Part shown: one piece after another, positions 1 to 7,312 of the stretch
How the letters are laid out: the number at the start of each line of letters is the position of its first letter
How positions within the stretch are numbered: position 1 is the stretch's first letter
Assembly (NCBI GenBank): GCA_021802375.1
Contig: JAKAAL010000115.1
Span: forward strand, 1 to 9,333
DNA length: 9,333 bases
DNA from: Bacillota bacterium
Lineage (GTDB): Bacteria > Bacillota_E > Sulfobacillia > Sulfobacillales > Sulfobacillaceae
Direction of reading: 5' to 3'
Notes under the pieces: generated by a model
Seen by the model: the letters and a program-made list of their open reading frames with translations, nothing else
What the model was told of the DNA's origin: nothing
Database searches by the model: none
Position numbers and translations under genes: made by a program

Positions 1-6
1 GGTCAA

Positions 7-1074
7 TCACAATTCTCTCCAGACCTTCTCGATCTTAGTCAACCGTTCAGAACCGTCGCCCGTTACCACCAGGGTGTCCTCAAGACGTACGCCAAACTTT
101 CCAGGAAGATAAATCCCCGGCTCTACCGTAAGCACCATACCCGGCTCGAGCCTCACATCGGATGAATGAAGCGCCACCAGCGGCGCTTCATGGACTTCCA
201 AGCCCACCCCATGCCCCGTGGAATGTCCAAAATAGGAGCCGTATCCCGCCCCGTCAATGGTTTCCCGCGCGATCCGATCGACCTCGGATACGGGAAAACC
301 GCCGGCCACCTGCTCCATAGCCCTAGACTGGGCCAAGCATACCACATCAAAGATATCCCTAGCCTGCCCATGGACCTCGCCAACGCCCACGGTGACCGTC
401 TCATCCGAATGATATCCCGCGACGGTTGCCCCAAAGTCGATGGTCAGCAGATCACCCTCCATTATCCGGCGCCGGCTCGGACGCGCATGCGGCAAGGCAG
501 AGCGCGGGCCCGAGGCTACAATCGTGTCAAACGAAAGGCCCTCGGAGCCGAGCTTCCTCATCTGCCACTCTAGCTCTACAGCTATCTCGTGTTCTTCGCA
601 TCCCGGACGCATCCTGGCCAACGCACGCTCCAAAGCAGTGCTGGCGATTTGGGCTGCTTGGCCAAGATGTCGGATCTCTTCGGCCGTTTTGAGCATTCTT
701 AACCGTTCCACCCGTTCGCTCAAACCCACCCACTTCACCTGTGGAGTGCTCTGGAGCAGCCCCTGCCAGGTAGCCACAGATATTTTGTCGACCTCAAAAC
801 CCACCGTGCGGTACCCCCGTTCGCGGACCACCGCCGCCACCTGAGGCCATAAGGGTTGCCTTTGCTGAATGAGCTCAAGTTCGGGCGCTTCCATTCCGGC
901 TTGTTCCCAATACCGCGAATCGGTAATGAGTTCACCTACACCGTCATGAATCAACAGTGCGCCCGAAGAACCGGAAAATCCACTTAAGTAGCGCCGATTC
1001 TCAGGCGAACTAATGATCATGGCCTCGACTTCAGCACAGGCCTGCGAAAGGTTCTTTAAGCGCTCGGCGATCAC
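7..1074 (-). CDS. Xaa-Pro aminopeptidase-like M24 metallopeptidase
   Basis: This is a cytosolic metallopeptidase of the aminopeptidase P/prolidase type, expected to remove or release residues next to proline; exact specificity cannot be read from sequence. With GTG at 1074, forming a GTGA overlap with the aroQ stop, the product has 355 residues, the usual size of the YqhT/PepP group. It has an N-terminal creatinase-like domain (about 1-120) and a C-terminal pita-bread domain. Dinuclear metal ligands are visible: D213 and D224 (TIDFGATVAGYHSDE), H288 (STGHGVG), E318 (VEPGIY) and E332 (RLED). Catalytic histidines are expected at H196 (LPHARPS) and H295 (LEVHE). The open frame extends upstream to 1155, but that part lies within aroQ. 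In Firmicutes this gene usually precedes efp, which could lie just beyond the left edge. The ribosome site is weak. Confidence 0.93.
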   Translation of the reverse strand: MIAERLKNLSQACAEVEAMIISSPENRRYLSGFSGSSGALLIHDGVGELITDSRYWEQAGMEAPELELIQQRQPLWPQVAAVVRERGYRTVGFEVDKISVATWQGLLQSTPQVKWVGLSERVERLRMLKTAEEIRHLGQAAQIASTALERALARMRPGCEEHEIAVELEWQMRKLGSEGLSFDTIVASGPRSALPHARPSRRRIMEGDLLTIDFGATVAGYHSDETVTVGVGEVHGQARDIFDVVCLAQSRAMEQVAGGFPVSEVDRIARETIDGAGYGSYFGHSTGHGVGLEVHEAPLVALHSSDVRLEPGMVLTVEPGIYLPGKFGVRLEDTLVVTGDGSERLTKIEKVWREL

Positions 1075-1514
1075 GACGAAACGCCCTGGTGTCTGGCCAA
1101 AGCTTCGATGGCAAGATGATATCCGAGCGGGCCCAGCCCGGCGATCTGGCCCCATACCACGGGGGAAATCAAGGAGGTGGCGCGAAAAGCTTCGCGGGCA
1201 TGCACATTGCTCAGGTGAACTTCCACCACGGGCAGACCCGCGGCCTTAAGACAATCCCTAAGGGCATAACTTTGATGCGCCAATGCCCCAGGGTTGAGCA
1301 CCAGACCGCTTACGGCGCGATCCAAAAGCTGCTCAATGTAGTCGATTAATGCGCCCTCATGGTTGGACTGAAAGGATTCCAACTGGATTTCGGGAAACGA
1401 TGTGACCAACTCCTGCCAAATGTCTTCCCAGCTTTGATGACCATAAATGCCAGGCTCTCGACGTCCCAACCGACCCAAATTCGGGCCATTGACTACGGCA
1501 ATCGTCGTCTTCAT
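1071..1514 (-). CDS. aroQ: 3-dehydroquinate dehydratase, type II
   Basis: AroQ dehydrates 3-dehydroquinate to 3-dehydroshikimate; type II enzymes are small dodecameric proteins without a Schiff base. The 147-residue product shows the type II signature: NGPNLGRLGRREPGIYG with catalytic R19 and Y24, FQSNHEG at 48-54, and LNPGALAHQSYALRD (N74, H80). VEVHLSN with H100 and the REAFR/ISP segment follow. The NPGALxHxS form resembles that of Bacillus YqhS as I recall it. The ATG lies 2 nt after the glyA stop with only a weak ribosome site, so it probably depends on translational coupling. Its TGA overlaps the GTG of the next gene by 4 nt. It supplies the pathway step between AroB and AroK but is separated from them by the glycine block. 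Confidence 0.97.
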   Translation of the reverse strand: MKTTIAVVNGPNLGRLGRREPGIYGHQSWEDIWQELVTSFPEIQLESFQSNHEGALIDYIEQLLDRAVSGLVLNPGALAHQSYALRDCLKAAGLPVVEVHLSNVHAREAFRATSLISPVVWGQIAGLGPLGYHLAIEALARHQGVSS

Positions 1515-1516
1515 GC

Positions 1517-2764
1517 CTAAATGCCCGGCAGCGGAAAGGCCTCTGCCAAGGCCTGAACGCGCGCCAAGTACGGATCCGGGTCCTGGTCTTGCGGCGCCTG
1601 AAGGACCGCGGCAATCACGTCCGCAAGTTCCGCCATGTCATTCTGGCCCAGCCCGCGAGTCGTAATTTGGGGCGTGCCGATGCGGATCCCCGAGGCCACG
1701 GTAGGCTTTTCGGTCTCAAACGGAATGGTGTTCTTGTTAACCGTGAGGCCGACTCGGGCTAGCCTTGCTTGCGCCACTTTGCCGGTTAGCCCACTGTGTT
1801 TCACATCAATCAGAAGTAAATGGTTGTCGGTGCCCCCCGAGACCAGCCTGAGACCCCGTTCCATGAGTCCCTGGGCGAGCGCGCGGGCGTTTTCTACCAC
1901 GTGCGCCTGATAGATGCGAAATTCCTCCGTCAAGGCCTCCCCAAAGGCGACCGCTTTGCCGGCAATGGTGTTCATCAGGGGACCTCCCTGCAATCCAGGA
2001 AACACCGACTTGTCCAGTTTTGGACCCCACTCGGGCGTGCTTAAGATGAGTCCTCCCCGGGGCCCGCGCAGGGTCTTGTGGGTGGTCGAGGTGACAAAGT
2101 CGGCAAATCCCACCGGACTCCCATGCAAGCCAGCAGCCACTAAGCCGGCGATATGCGCCATATCCACCATGACCAATGCCCCGACTTCCTGGGCAATCTG
2201 GTAAAACGCTTCGAAATCGATTTCTCGAGGGTAGGCGGATGCCCCGACCACAATCATCTGAGGTTGAAAGTCCTTAGCCAGGCTGCGGATACTGTCCATA
2301 TCCATGCGCTCTGTCTGCCGGTCCACGCCATAGTGCCGAACCTGATAAAATTTTCCGGATAGATTGGCAGGACTCCCGTGGGTCAGGTGGCCCCCATGGC
2401 TGAGATCCATGCCCAAAATTCTATCGCCATGCTTTAAGGCGGCAAAATAGACGGCGGTATTGGCCGATGCCCCAGAATGGGGTTGGACGTTTACATATTC
2501 GGCATGAAAGATCTCACGAAGGCGGTCCTGAGCCAAGGTCTCAACCACGTCCATGTACTCACACCCACCGTAATAACGCTTGCCGGGATATCCTTCGGCG
2601 TATTTGTCGGTCATGACCGAACCTACCGCCTGTCTCACCGCCAGCGAGGTCCAATTTTCTGATGCAATCAACTCTAAGTGACTCTGCTGACGCTTCTCTT
2701 CTTGCAAGATGGCCTGGTAAACGGCCGCATCCTTCGCCTTCAACTCGCTCAATTGGTCAGCCAT
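1517..2764 (-). CDS. glyA: Serine hydroxymethyltransferase
   Basis: GlyA interconverts serine plus tetrahydrofolate with glycine plus 5,10-methylene-tetrahydrofolate, using PLP. From the ATG at 2764 the protein has 415 residues, the family norm. The LELIASEN motif is near residue 34, followed by [16 protein letters not shown] and [10 protein letters not shown]. The PLP-contacting D201 and H204 lie in VDMAHIAG, and the Schiff-base lysine is K230 in [13 protein letters not shown]. The ATG has AAGGAG 11 nt upstream; a GTG one codon earlier is an equally spaced alternative. A second AAGGAG precedes an in-frame TTG at 2806 and would add 14 residues. Location directly after the glycine cleavage genes fits a shared role in glycine/serine/one-carbon balance. 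The stop is 2 nt before aroQ. Confidence 0.97.
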   Translation of the reverse strand: MADQLSELKAKDAAVYQAILQEEKRQQSHLELIASENWTSLAVRQAVGSVMTDKYAEGYPGKRYYGGCEYMDVVETLAQDRLREIFHAEYVNVQPHSGASANTAVYFAALKHGDRILGMDLSHGGHLTHGSPANLSGKFYQVRHYGVDRQTERMDMDSIRSLAKDFQPQMIVVGASAYPREIDFEAFYQIAQEVGALVMVDMAHIAGLVAAGLHGSPVGFADFVTSTTHKTLRGPRGGLILSTPEWGPKLDKSVFPGLQGGPLMNTIAGKAVAFGEALTEEFRIYQAHVVENARALAQGLMERGLRLVSGGTDNHLLLIDVKHSGLTGKVAQARLARVGLTVNKNTIPFETEKPTVASGIRIGTPQITTRGLGQNDMAELADVIAAVLQAPQDQDPDPYLARVQALAEAFPLPGI

Positions 2765-2824
2765 CACGCTATCTTCTCCTTGTCGTGCAGGTTGCCATAG
2801 ACCCAAACGCCTCTCCTTGCTCGG

Positions 2825-4294
2825 TTACTCAGGCTCATTCGAAGGTCGATAGACCAATTCCGGCCGGCGGGCGGCCAGGGTTTCGTCCAGGCGACTTACC
2901 ACCGTGGTCTGAGGGGCGGAGGCCAGTAATTCGGGATGATGGTCGACCTCTTTATCAATCTGGATCATCGCATCGGAAAACCGTTCCAACGTTTCTTTCG
3001 ATTCCGTCTCGGTGGGTTCGACCATCATCGCCTCGTCGACCACCAAGGGGAAATAGACCGTGGGCGGATAAAACCCATAGTCAATGAGGCGCTTAGCCAC
3101 ATCAAAGCTCCGGCTGCCCCGCTCCTTTTGCTTGGTTAAACTTAGCACGAATTCGTGCTTGACGGATTCAGGATACGGCATGTCATAGTGCTGCCGCAAG
3201 AGGGAGGCTAGATAATTGGCGTTTAATACGGCGGTCTCGGCCACTTCGGTGAGCCCGTCCGCTCCCTGCGTCAATAGGTAAGCGTACGCTCGAAGCAGCA
3301 CCCCCACGTTGCCGTAATAGGACCGAACCTTGCCAATCGATCGGGGCCCGCGATCGGCCCAGATCAGGCTGCCGTCCGCCTGCGACTTGATCCAGGGCGT
3401 GGGCAGATACGGTTCCAGCCAGGACTTCACCCCAACGGGTCCAGAACCTGGACCCCCACCACCGTGGGGCGTGGAAAAGGTTTTGTGCAGGTTGAGATGC
3501 ACCACGTCAAACCCCATGTCACCGGGGCGCACCTTGCCTAAAATTGCGTTGGCATTGGCCCCGTCATAGTACAAAAGCCCTCCCGCCTGATGGACGATTT
3601 CAGCAATCTCTAAGATATCACTCTCGAAAATTCCGAGGGTATTGGGGTTGGTTAACATGAGTCCGGCTACGTTTTCGTCCACCAAGGCTCTTAAGGCATC
3701 GACGTCGACCTGCCCGCGCTGATTGGAGGGCACCACTTTGACGGTGCAACCCGCCATGGACGCAGTCGCTGGATTGGTACCATGGGCAGAATCCGGGACT
3801 AATATGACCGTGCGCTGATCTTGGCCACGATTCTTTAAGTATGCCAGAATGACCAAAATTCCCGTGAACTCTCCTTGAGCTCCCGCCGCCGGTTGTAGAC
3901 TCATCGCATCCATTCCGGTGATTTCCAGAAGCCATCGCTCTAAGTCTTTCAGTGCCTCAAGCACGCCTTGCACGGTGTGATCGGGTTGCAAGGGGTGCAA
4001 CTGCTCGAATCCCGAAAGCCCGGCCGCCCAATCATTGACCTTGGGATTGTACTTCATGGTGCAAGATCCCAAAGGATAAAACCCGGTGTCCACACCATAG
4101 TTCAGATGGGAGAGTTCGGTATAGTGCCGTACCACATCCAGTTCCGAAACCTCAGGCAACAGGGGCGCATCGTCGCGGAGCAATTCCGGGGGCAGCGTCT
4201 CAGACAAATCCACTTCATCGACATCGCAAGGGGGCAAGCTCACCCCCACCCTGCCGGTTCGCGAGCGCTCAAAAATTAACGGGACTCGATCCAC
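2825..4294 (-). CDS. gcvPB: Glycine dehydrogenase (decarboxylating) subunit 2
   Basis: This is the PLP-binding half of the split P protein; with GcvPA it catalyses glycine decarboxylation. The frame opens further upstream, but GTG at 4294 is the likely start. It has GAGGAGGT 6 nt upstream, inside the gcvPA coding end, and gives an N-terminus [21 protein letters not shown] that matches the family's 'PLIFE.S..GR.G.SLP'. That makes 489 residues, the usual size. [21 protein letters not shown] and [14 protein letters not shown] are near the N-terminus. The PLP lysine is K271 in [17 protein letters not shown]. The C-terminal region has the conserved [18 protein letters not shown] stretch. It ends with TAA, 60 nt before the glyA ATG. 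Confidence 0.96.
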   Translation of the reverse strand: MDRVPLIFERSRTGRVGVSLPPCDVDEVDLSETLPPELLRDDAPLLPEVSELDVVRHYTELSHLNYGVDTGFYPLGSCTMKYNPKVNDWAAGLSGFEQLHPLQPDHTVQGVLEALKDLERWLLEITGMDAMSLQPAAGAQGEFTGILVILAYLKNRGQDQRTVILVPDSAHGTNPATASMAGCTVKVVPSNQRGQVDVDALRALVDENVAGLMLTNPNTLGIFESDILEIAEIVHQAGGLLYYDGANANAILGKVRPGDMGFDVVHLNLHKTFSTPHGGGGPGSGPVGVKSWLEPYLPTPWIKSQADGSLIWADRGPRSIGKVRSYYGNVGVLLRAYAYLLTQGADGLTEVAETAVLNANYLASLLRQHYDMPYPESVKHEFVLSLTKQKERGSRSFDVAKRLIDYGFYPPTVYFPLVVDEAMMVEPTETESKETLERFSDAMIQIDKEVDHHPELLASAPQTTVVSRLDETLAARRPELVYRPSNEPE

Positions 4295-5601
4295 GCTTGC
4301 ACCTCCTCGACCAGCCGGTCCATTTCTTCCTTGGTGCGCTTTTCGGTTACAGCCAATTGCCACCCGTTAGCCCACAAGGGGTCCCAAGCGCCGAGATCGA
4401 CCCCTCCCAACATTCCGCGAGAAAGCAGCCAGCGATTTAGGCTGGCCACCGAACCGGGTACAAGGACGGAAAACTCAAACAGGAATGGCTCCTCGCTAAG
4501 GCGGCGAAGACCGATTTGAGCAAGCCGTTTTTGCAAGTAGTGAGCCTTGTTGACGGACAGTTGGGCAATTCGCCTCAGGCCAGCGGGCCCGAGCAACGCC
4601 AGATAGATGGTAGCTTTTAAGGCGTTAAGAGAATGATTGGAACAGACATTGGATGTGGCCTTATCCCGACGGATATGTTGTTCGCGGGCCTGCAGGGTTA
4701 AGACGAATCCTCTTCGGCCCTTACGGTCGCGCGTTGCTCCCACAATTCTTCCCGGCATGCGCCGCACCCATTTCGATTTCACGGCAAAAAAACCAAAACC
4801 CGGGCCCCCATACTGCAAGCTTTGGCCCAAAGGCTGCCCTTCACCGACCACCACTTCCGCGCCTAAATCGCCTGGCGGTTTCAAAAGTGCCAGGGCCACG
4901 GGATCGGCGTAGCATACGCCCAAGGCACCATGGGCCCGCGCGCGCTCCATCGCTTGAGGAAATTGAGTCAGCCCCCCCAAAACATCAGGATACGGCCAGA
5001 TCACGGCCGCGAGCTCAGATCCATCGCGAACTGGGACCTCGGCATGGTCCATGAGCTCCACGACGCCCCCTTTGGCCTTAACGTAGGTAGACACTACTTG
5101 CCGAACGTCCGGATTAAGCGTCCGGGCCAGTCCGATCACGGGACGACCGGTGGCTGCCATGGCTAAGAGTGCAGCCTCTGCCGCGGCCGAGGCGCCATCG
5201 TAAAGGGAGGCCTGTGCCGCATCCATCCCCGTCAGCGAGGCTATCATGGTTTGAAACTCAAAGATGGCAGCCAATGTCCCCTGGGACAATTCAGGCTGAT
5301 AAGGGGTATACGCGGTTTGAAACTCGCCCCTAGAAGCTAAGTGCGCCACGGCGGCCGGAATGAAACGATCGTAGCTGCCTGCACCTAGAAACGACACGAG
5401 ATCGTCTACAGAGCGATTTCGCCCCGCGAGTCGTCGCATGCGATCTTGCACTTGCCATTCGCTAAGGCCCGAGGGCAGGTTTAGGTCTCGAGTCATTCTC
5501 GCGCTGGGGGGAATATCGGCGAACAAGGCCTGCACTCCGTCGATGCCCAAGCGTTCCAGCATTTCCTTTCGTTCCGAGGCGGTGTGCGGCACATAGGCCA
5601 T
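4276..5601 (-). CDS. gcvPA: Glycine dehydrogenase (decarboxylating) subunit 1
   Basis: This is the N-terminal half of the two-subunit P protein, which decarboxylates glycine and transfers the aminomethyl group to GcvH. The 441-residue length fits the split form found in many Gram-positive bacteria and archaea. Recognisable segments are the MAYVPHT start, [12 protein letters not shown] at 71-82, [17 protein letters not shown] at 94-110, [12 protein letters not shown] at 132-143, the glycine-rich [11 protein letters not shown] at 263-273, and [18 protein letters not shown] at 308-325. The ATG at 5601 follows the gcvH stop by 2 nt, with a GGAGG ribosome site inside the end of gcvH. This subunit lacks the PLP lysine, which is on GcvPB. 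It ends with TAA at 4276-4278, overlapping the gcvPB start by 19 nt, which would favour 1:1 synthesis. Confidence 0.97.
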   Translation of the reverse strand: MAYVPHTASERKEMLERLGIDGVQALFADIPPSARMTRDLNLPSGLSEWQVQDRMRRLAGRNRSVDDLVSFLGAGSYDRFIPAAVAHLASRGEFQTAYTPYQPELSQGTLAAIFEFQTMIASLTGMDAAQASLYDGASAAAEAALLAMAATGRPVIGLARTLNPDVRQVVSTYVKAKGGVVELMDHAEVPVRDGSELAAVIWPYPDVLGGLTQFPQAMERARAHGALGVCYADPVALALLKPPGDLGAEVVVGEGQPLGQSLQYGGPGFGFFAVKSKWVRRMPGRIVGATRDRKGRRGFVLTLQAREQHIRRDKATSNVCSNHSLNALKATIYLALLGPAGLRRIAQLSVNKAHYLQKRLAQIGLRRLSEEPFLFEFSVLVPGSVASLNRWLLSRGMLGGVDLGAWDPLWANGWQLAVTEKRTKEEMDRLVEEVQAWIESR

Positions 5602-5603
5602 CT

Positions 5604-5975
5604 TTAGACGGTTCCTCCAATCTGTCGCCCATATTCACTATGTGACATCAAATCCTGTCCCTGCCAGCCGTTCTCAAATTTCACGATCCATCCTTCACCG
5701 TACGGATCTTGGTTGATCAGCTCAGGTTGGTCGACTAACTTTTGATTCACCGCCGCCACAACCCCACTTGCCGGACTAAACAAATCCGAGACCGACTTCA
5801 CCGACTCGACCGCTCCAAAGGCCTCGCCCGCTTTCACACGCAAACCCACCTGGGGCAGTTCGACAAAGACCACGTCGCCCAGGGCGTCTTGGGCGTAGTC
5901 CGTAATACCGACCCGACCTTGTGCATCAATCCACTCGTGTTCCGCAGTATATTGACGATCGCTTGGAATATTCAT
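5604..5975 (-). CDS. gcvH: Glycine cleavage system H protein (lipoyl carrier)
   Basis: GcvH is the small soluble carrier whose lipoylated lysine shuttles the aminomethyl group between the P, T and L proteins. The 123-residue product is of normal length. It begins MNIPSDRQYTAEHEWI, as typical H proteins do, contains the GITDYAQDALGDVVFVELP segment, and carries the lipoylation motif ESVKSVSD with the acceptor lysine at residue 60. The C-terminal GEGWIVKF segment is also conserved. The start at 5975 is fixed by family alignment and by a TAG stop immediately upstream in frame. Unusually, no Shine-Dalgarno sequence lies within about 15 nt upstream. It ends 2 nt before gcvPA. It will need lipoate attachment enzymes encoded elsewhere. 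Confidence 0.97.
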   Translation of the reverse strand: MNIPSDRQYTAEHEWIDAQGRVGITDYAQDALGDVVFVELPQVGLRVKAGEAFGAVESVKSVSDLFSPASGVVAAVNQKLVDQPELINQDPYGEGWIVKFENGWQGQDLMSHSEYGRQIGGTV

Positions 5976-6048
5976 CTATTTGCGCGGGAACCCAGCCAGC
6001 ACCTTCCGACCCGGGTTGGGATAGCGCGGCAGACAGAGCCTGCCCCAT
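5926..6048 (-). CDS. Possible 40-residue leader ORF overlapping the gcvH start
   Basis: An ATG at 6048 is preceded by AAAGGAG with 8 nt between GGAG and the ATG, a better ribosome site than that of gcvH. The frame runs 40 codons (starting MGQALSAALSQPG) to a TGA at 5926-5928. The last 50 nt overlap the beginning of gcvH in another frame. The predicted peptide resembles no family I know and shows no signal sequence or membrane segment. It could be a leader peptide that tunes gcvH translation, or simply a chance frame. Support is limited to the ribosome site and its position. Confidence 0.2.
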   Translation of the reverse strand: MGQALSAALSQPGSEGAGWVPAQIDEYSKRSSIYCGTRVD

Positions 6049-6077
6049 TCCCGCTTCTCCTTTCTTAAAACGCTATC
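6020..6077 (-). repeat. Nested inverted repeat enclosing a Shine-Dalgarno-like sequence
   Basis: The outer arms GATAGCG and CGCTATC (6071-6077 and 6020-6026) are perfectly complementary over 7 bp. An inner hairpin, GGCAG/CTGCC with a 7-nt loop, occupies 6028-6044. The unpaired part between them carries AAAGGAG and the ATG at 6048. In RNA this could hold the ribosome site in a closed multi-part stem. No terminator T-run follows. Stability and use in the cell are not shown by the sequence. Confidence 0.35.
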
Positions 6078-6109
6078 TTCGACACGCGACTGACATCACG
6101 CACCACCCA

Positions 6110-6123
6110 CCGACCAAAGTCGG
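6110..6123 (-). repeat. Short hairpin in the gcvT-gcvH gap
   Basis: A perfect 5-bp stem (CCGAC/GTCGG) closes a 4-nt TTTG loop on the minus strand, and a G-U pair can be added at its base only on this strand. It is too short and lacks a T-run for a terminator. It may be part of a larger leader fold or may be chance. Confidence 0.3.
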
Positions 6124-6202
6124 CTCTTTATGGAGAGATCATGGACTTAGAGATGGCACCAACACGGCTTCCAAAAGCCCTCCCCCTTTTTCGCCTGAGG
6201 AC

Positions 6203-7291
6203 TCATTTTCTTCGGTAAAACGGGGTCGCTGCCACCCTGGCCGCCACACGCTTTCCCCGTATCATAACCCATAGCTCCGTGCCTGGCCGGGTGTAATCAG
6301 TGGGCAACAAAGCCAGCGCCAAACCTTGTTTCAAGGTGGGCGAGAAACCACCGGAGGTGACGTCGCCGATCGTCACCGTACCGTGGCCTACACGATAGCC
6401 ATGACGGGGTATGGCGCCCGCGGGCAGCATCAATCCAGCGAGGCGAAAGTCTAGCCCCCGCTCCCGCTGGCGGAGAAGTGCCTGGCGACCAATGAAGGAG
6501 GCGCCTTTGCCCTCTAGACGCACAAAGCGTGTAAGGCCCGCTTCAAGCGGAGAAATCGTGCGCGATAGTTCGTGACCATAAAGCGCCAGCCGTGCCTCTA
6601 GCCGAAGACTGTCGCGGGCACCCAGCCCCACCGCCGGCACCCCCAGTTGATGCAACCTACCCCAGAGCGTCATCGCCTCTGCTGCCTTCAAGTAGACCTC
6701 AAATCCGTCTTCCCCAGTGTAACCGGTGCGCGAAATCATAGCCGGAATTCCGGCAATAGAGGCATTCACGAACTGAAAGGAGGCCAGCATGGCCAAGTCT
6801 TGGTCTACCAACGGTGCTAAGACCTGAAGGGCTCGCGGACCCTGAACGGCGATTAGGGCGGTCTCTAGGCTAACATCCTCGACCTTGGCCGAATCGGGGA
6901 TCGCCGCCAATTGCGCCTTGATCCACGAAAAGTCGCTTGAGCGATTGGCTGCGTTCACCACCAACAAGAATGTATTTTGGGCTTTTCGGTAGACCACGAG
7001 ATCATCCACCGTACCGCCGTCGTGGGCACACATAAGACTATATATCGCCTGCCCGGGCAAAAGACGGCTCGGCTGATTGCTGAGCACAATGTCCAAAATC
7101 TCGGCCGCCTTCGGCCCGCGCACCAAAAGCTCGCCCATGTGGGAGACATCAAACATACCCACGGCCTCCCGCACCAAGCGATGCTCCTCTAAGATGCCTT
7201 GACCTTGATAAAAGAGCGGCATGTCATAGCCCGCAAACTCCGTCATCCTGGCCCCGTGCTCGCGATGCCAGTCCCCTATCGCTGTCTGCAC
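6203..7291 (-). CDS. gcvT: Aminomethyltransferase (glycine cleavage T protein)
   Basis: GcvT takes the aminomethyl group from the lipoyl arm of GcvH, releases ammonia and forms 5,10-methylene-tetrahydrofolate. The product has 362 residues, near the family norm. Visible family segments are WHREHGARMTEFAGYDMPL near the N-terminus, MFDVSHMGE at 46-54, and GGTVDDLVVYR at 92-102 with the conserved acidic pair D96-D97 near the folate site. Further on are the ISRTGYTGEDGFEVYL motif, GLGARDSLRLEA, and a C-terminal domain ending in the usual AxxxPFYRR. The start is GTG at 7291, with a strong AGGAGG ribosome site 7 nt upstream, and lies only 21 nt after aroB. The TGA stop at 6203-6205 is followed by the one sizeable gap in the cluster. 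Placement right after aroB mixes glycine catabolism with the shikimate series. Confidence 0.97.
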   Translation of the reverse strand: MQTAIGDWHREHGARMTEFAGYDMPLFYQGQGILEEHRLVREAVGMFDVSHMGELLVRGPKAAEILDIVLSNQPSRLLPGQAIYSLMCAHDGGTVDDLVVYRKAQNTFLLVVNAANRSSDFSWIKAQLAAIPDSAKVEDVSLETALIAVQGPRALQVLAPLVDQDLAMLASFQFVNASIAGIPAMISRTGYTGEDGFEVYLKAAEAMTLWGRLHQLGVPAVGLGARDSLRLEARLALYGHELSRTISPLEAGLTRFVRLEGKGASFIGRQALLRQRERGLDFRLAGLMLPAGAIPRHGYRVGHGTVTIGDVTSGGFSPTLKQGLALALLPTDYTRPGTELWVMIRGKRVAARVAATPFYRRK

Positions 7292-7312
7292 GTAGCTCCT
7301 CCTTATCCATGG

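Larger units (their letters stand above)
5976..6202 (-). promoter_or_regulatory. 227-nt gcvT-gcvH intergenic region with inverted repeats; possible cis-regulatory leader
   Basis: This is the only substantial non-coding gap in the cluster. Read on the minus strand it holds three elements. A 5-bp hairpin with a TTGG loop lies at 6166-6179. A 5-bp hairpin (CCGAC/GTCGG, TTTG loop) lies at 6110-6123, extendable by one G-U pair on this strand only. A 7-bp inverted repeat (GATAGCG/CGCTATC) at 6071-6077 and 6020-6026 encloses an AAAGGAG ribosome-site-like sequence and an inner 5-bp hairpin at 6028-6044. No convincing -35/-10 promoter pair and no intrinsic terminator with a proper T-run were found. 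No complete glycine, THF, SAM, TPP, cobalamin or T-box element was recognised. A regulatory role is inferred from the length of the gap and from its folding potential. Confidence 0.35.

Noticed and set aside
166..844. Long plus-strand open frames opposite the peptidase gene, and similar ones elsewhere
   Set aside because: They are antisense shadows of well-supported minus-strand genes. They have no recognisable domains and Arg/Pro/Ser-rich low-complexity composition typical of non-coding frames.
1075..1155. Upstream extension of the M24 peptidase frame to 1155
   Set aside because: It lies inside aroQ, reads as unrelated low-complexity sequence, and family length fits the GTG at 1074.
4295..4363. 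Upstream extension of gcvPB to 4363
   Set aside because: It lies inside gcvPA, has no family similarity, and a strong GAGGAGGT ribosome site supports the GTG at 4294.
2766..6080. Identical 11-nt GAAGATAGCGT in the glyA leader (2766-2776) and the gcvH leader (6070-6080)
   Set aside because: It is suggestive because both are leaders of one-carbon genes. But about ten 11-nt matches are expected by chance in a window of this size, and there is no third copy in another leader.
6166..6179. GGCTT/AAGCC hairpin as an intrinsic terminator after gcvT
   Set aside because: The stem is only 5 bp and no T-run follows on the minus strand. On the plus strand the T-run begins several bases away.
6130..6200. 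Plus-strand T-box-like stretch (AGAGATGGCACC ... GGCTT hairpin ... T-run)
   Set aside because: It loosely resembles a T-box antiterminator, but there is no recognisable Stem I or specifier loop. The T-run does not follow the stem directly, and it would read antisense into gcvT with no plus-strand gene downstream.
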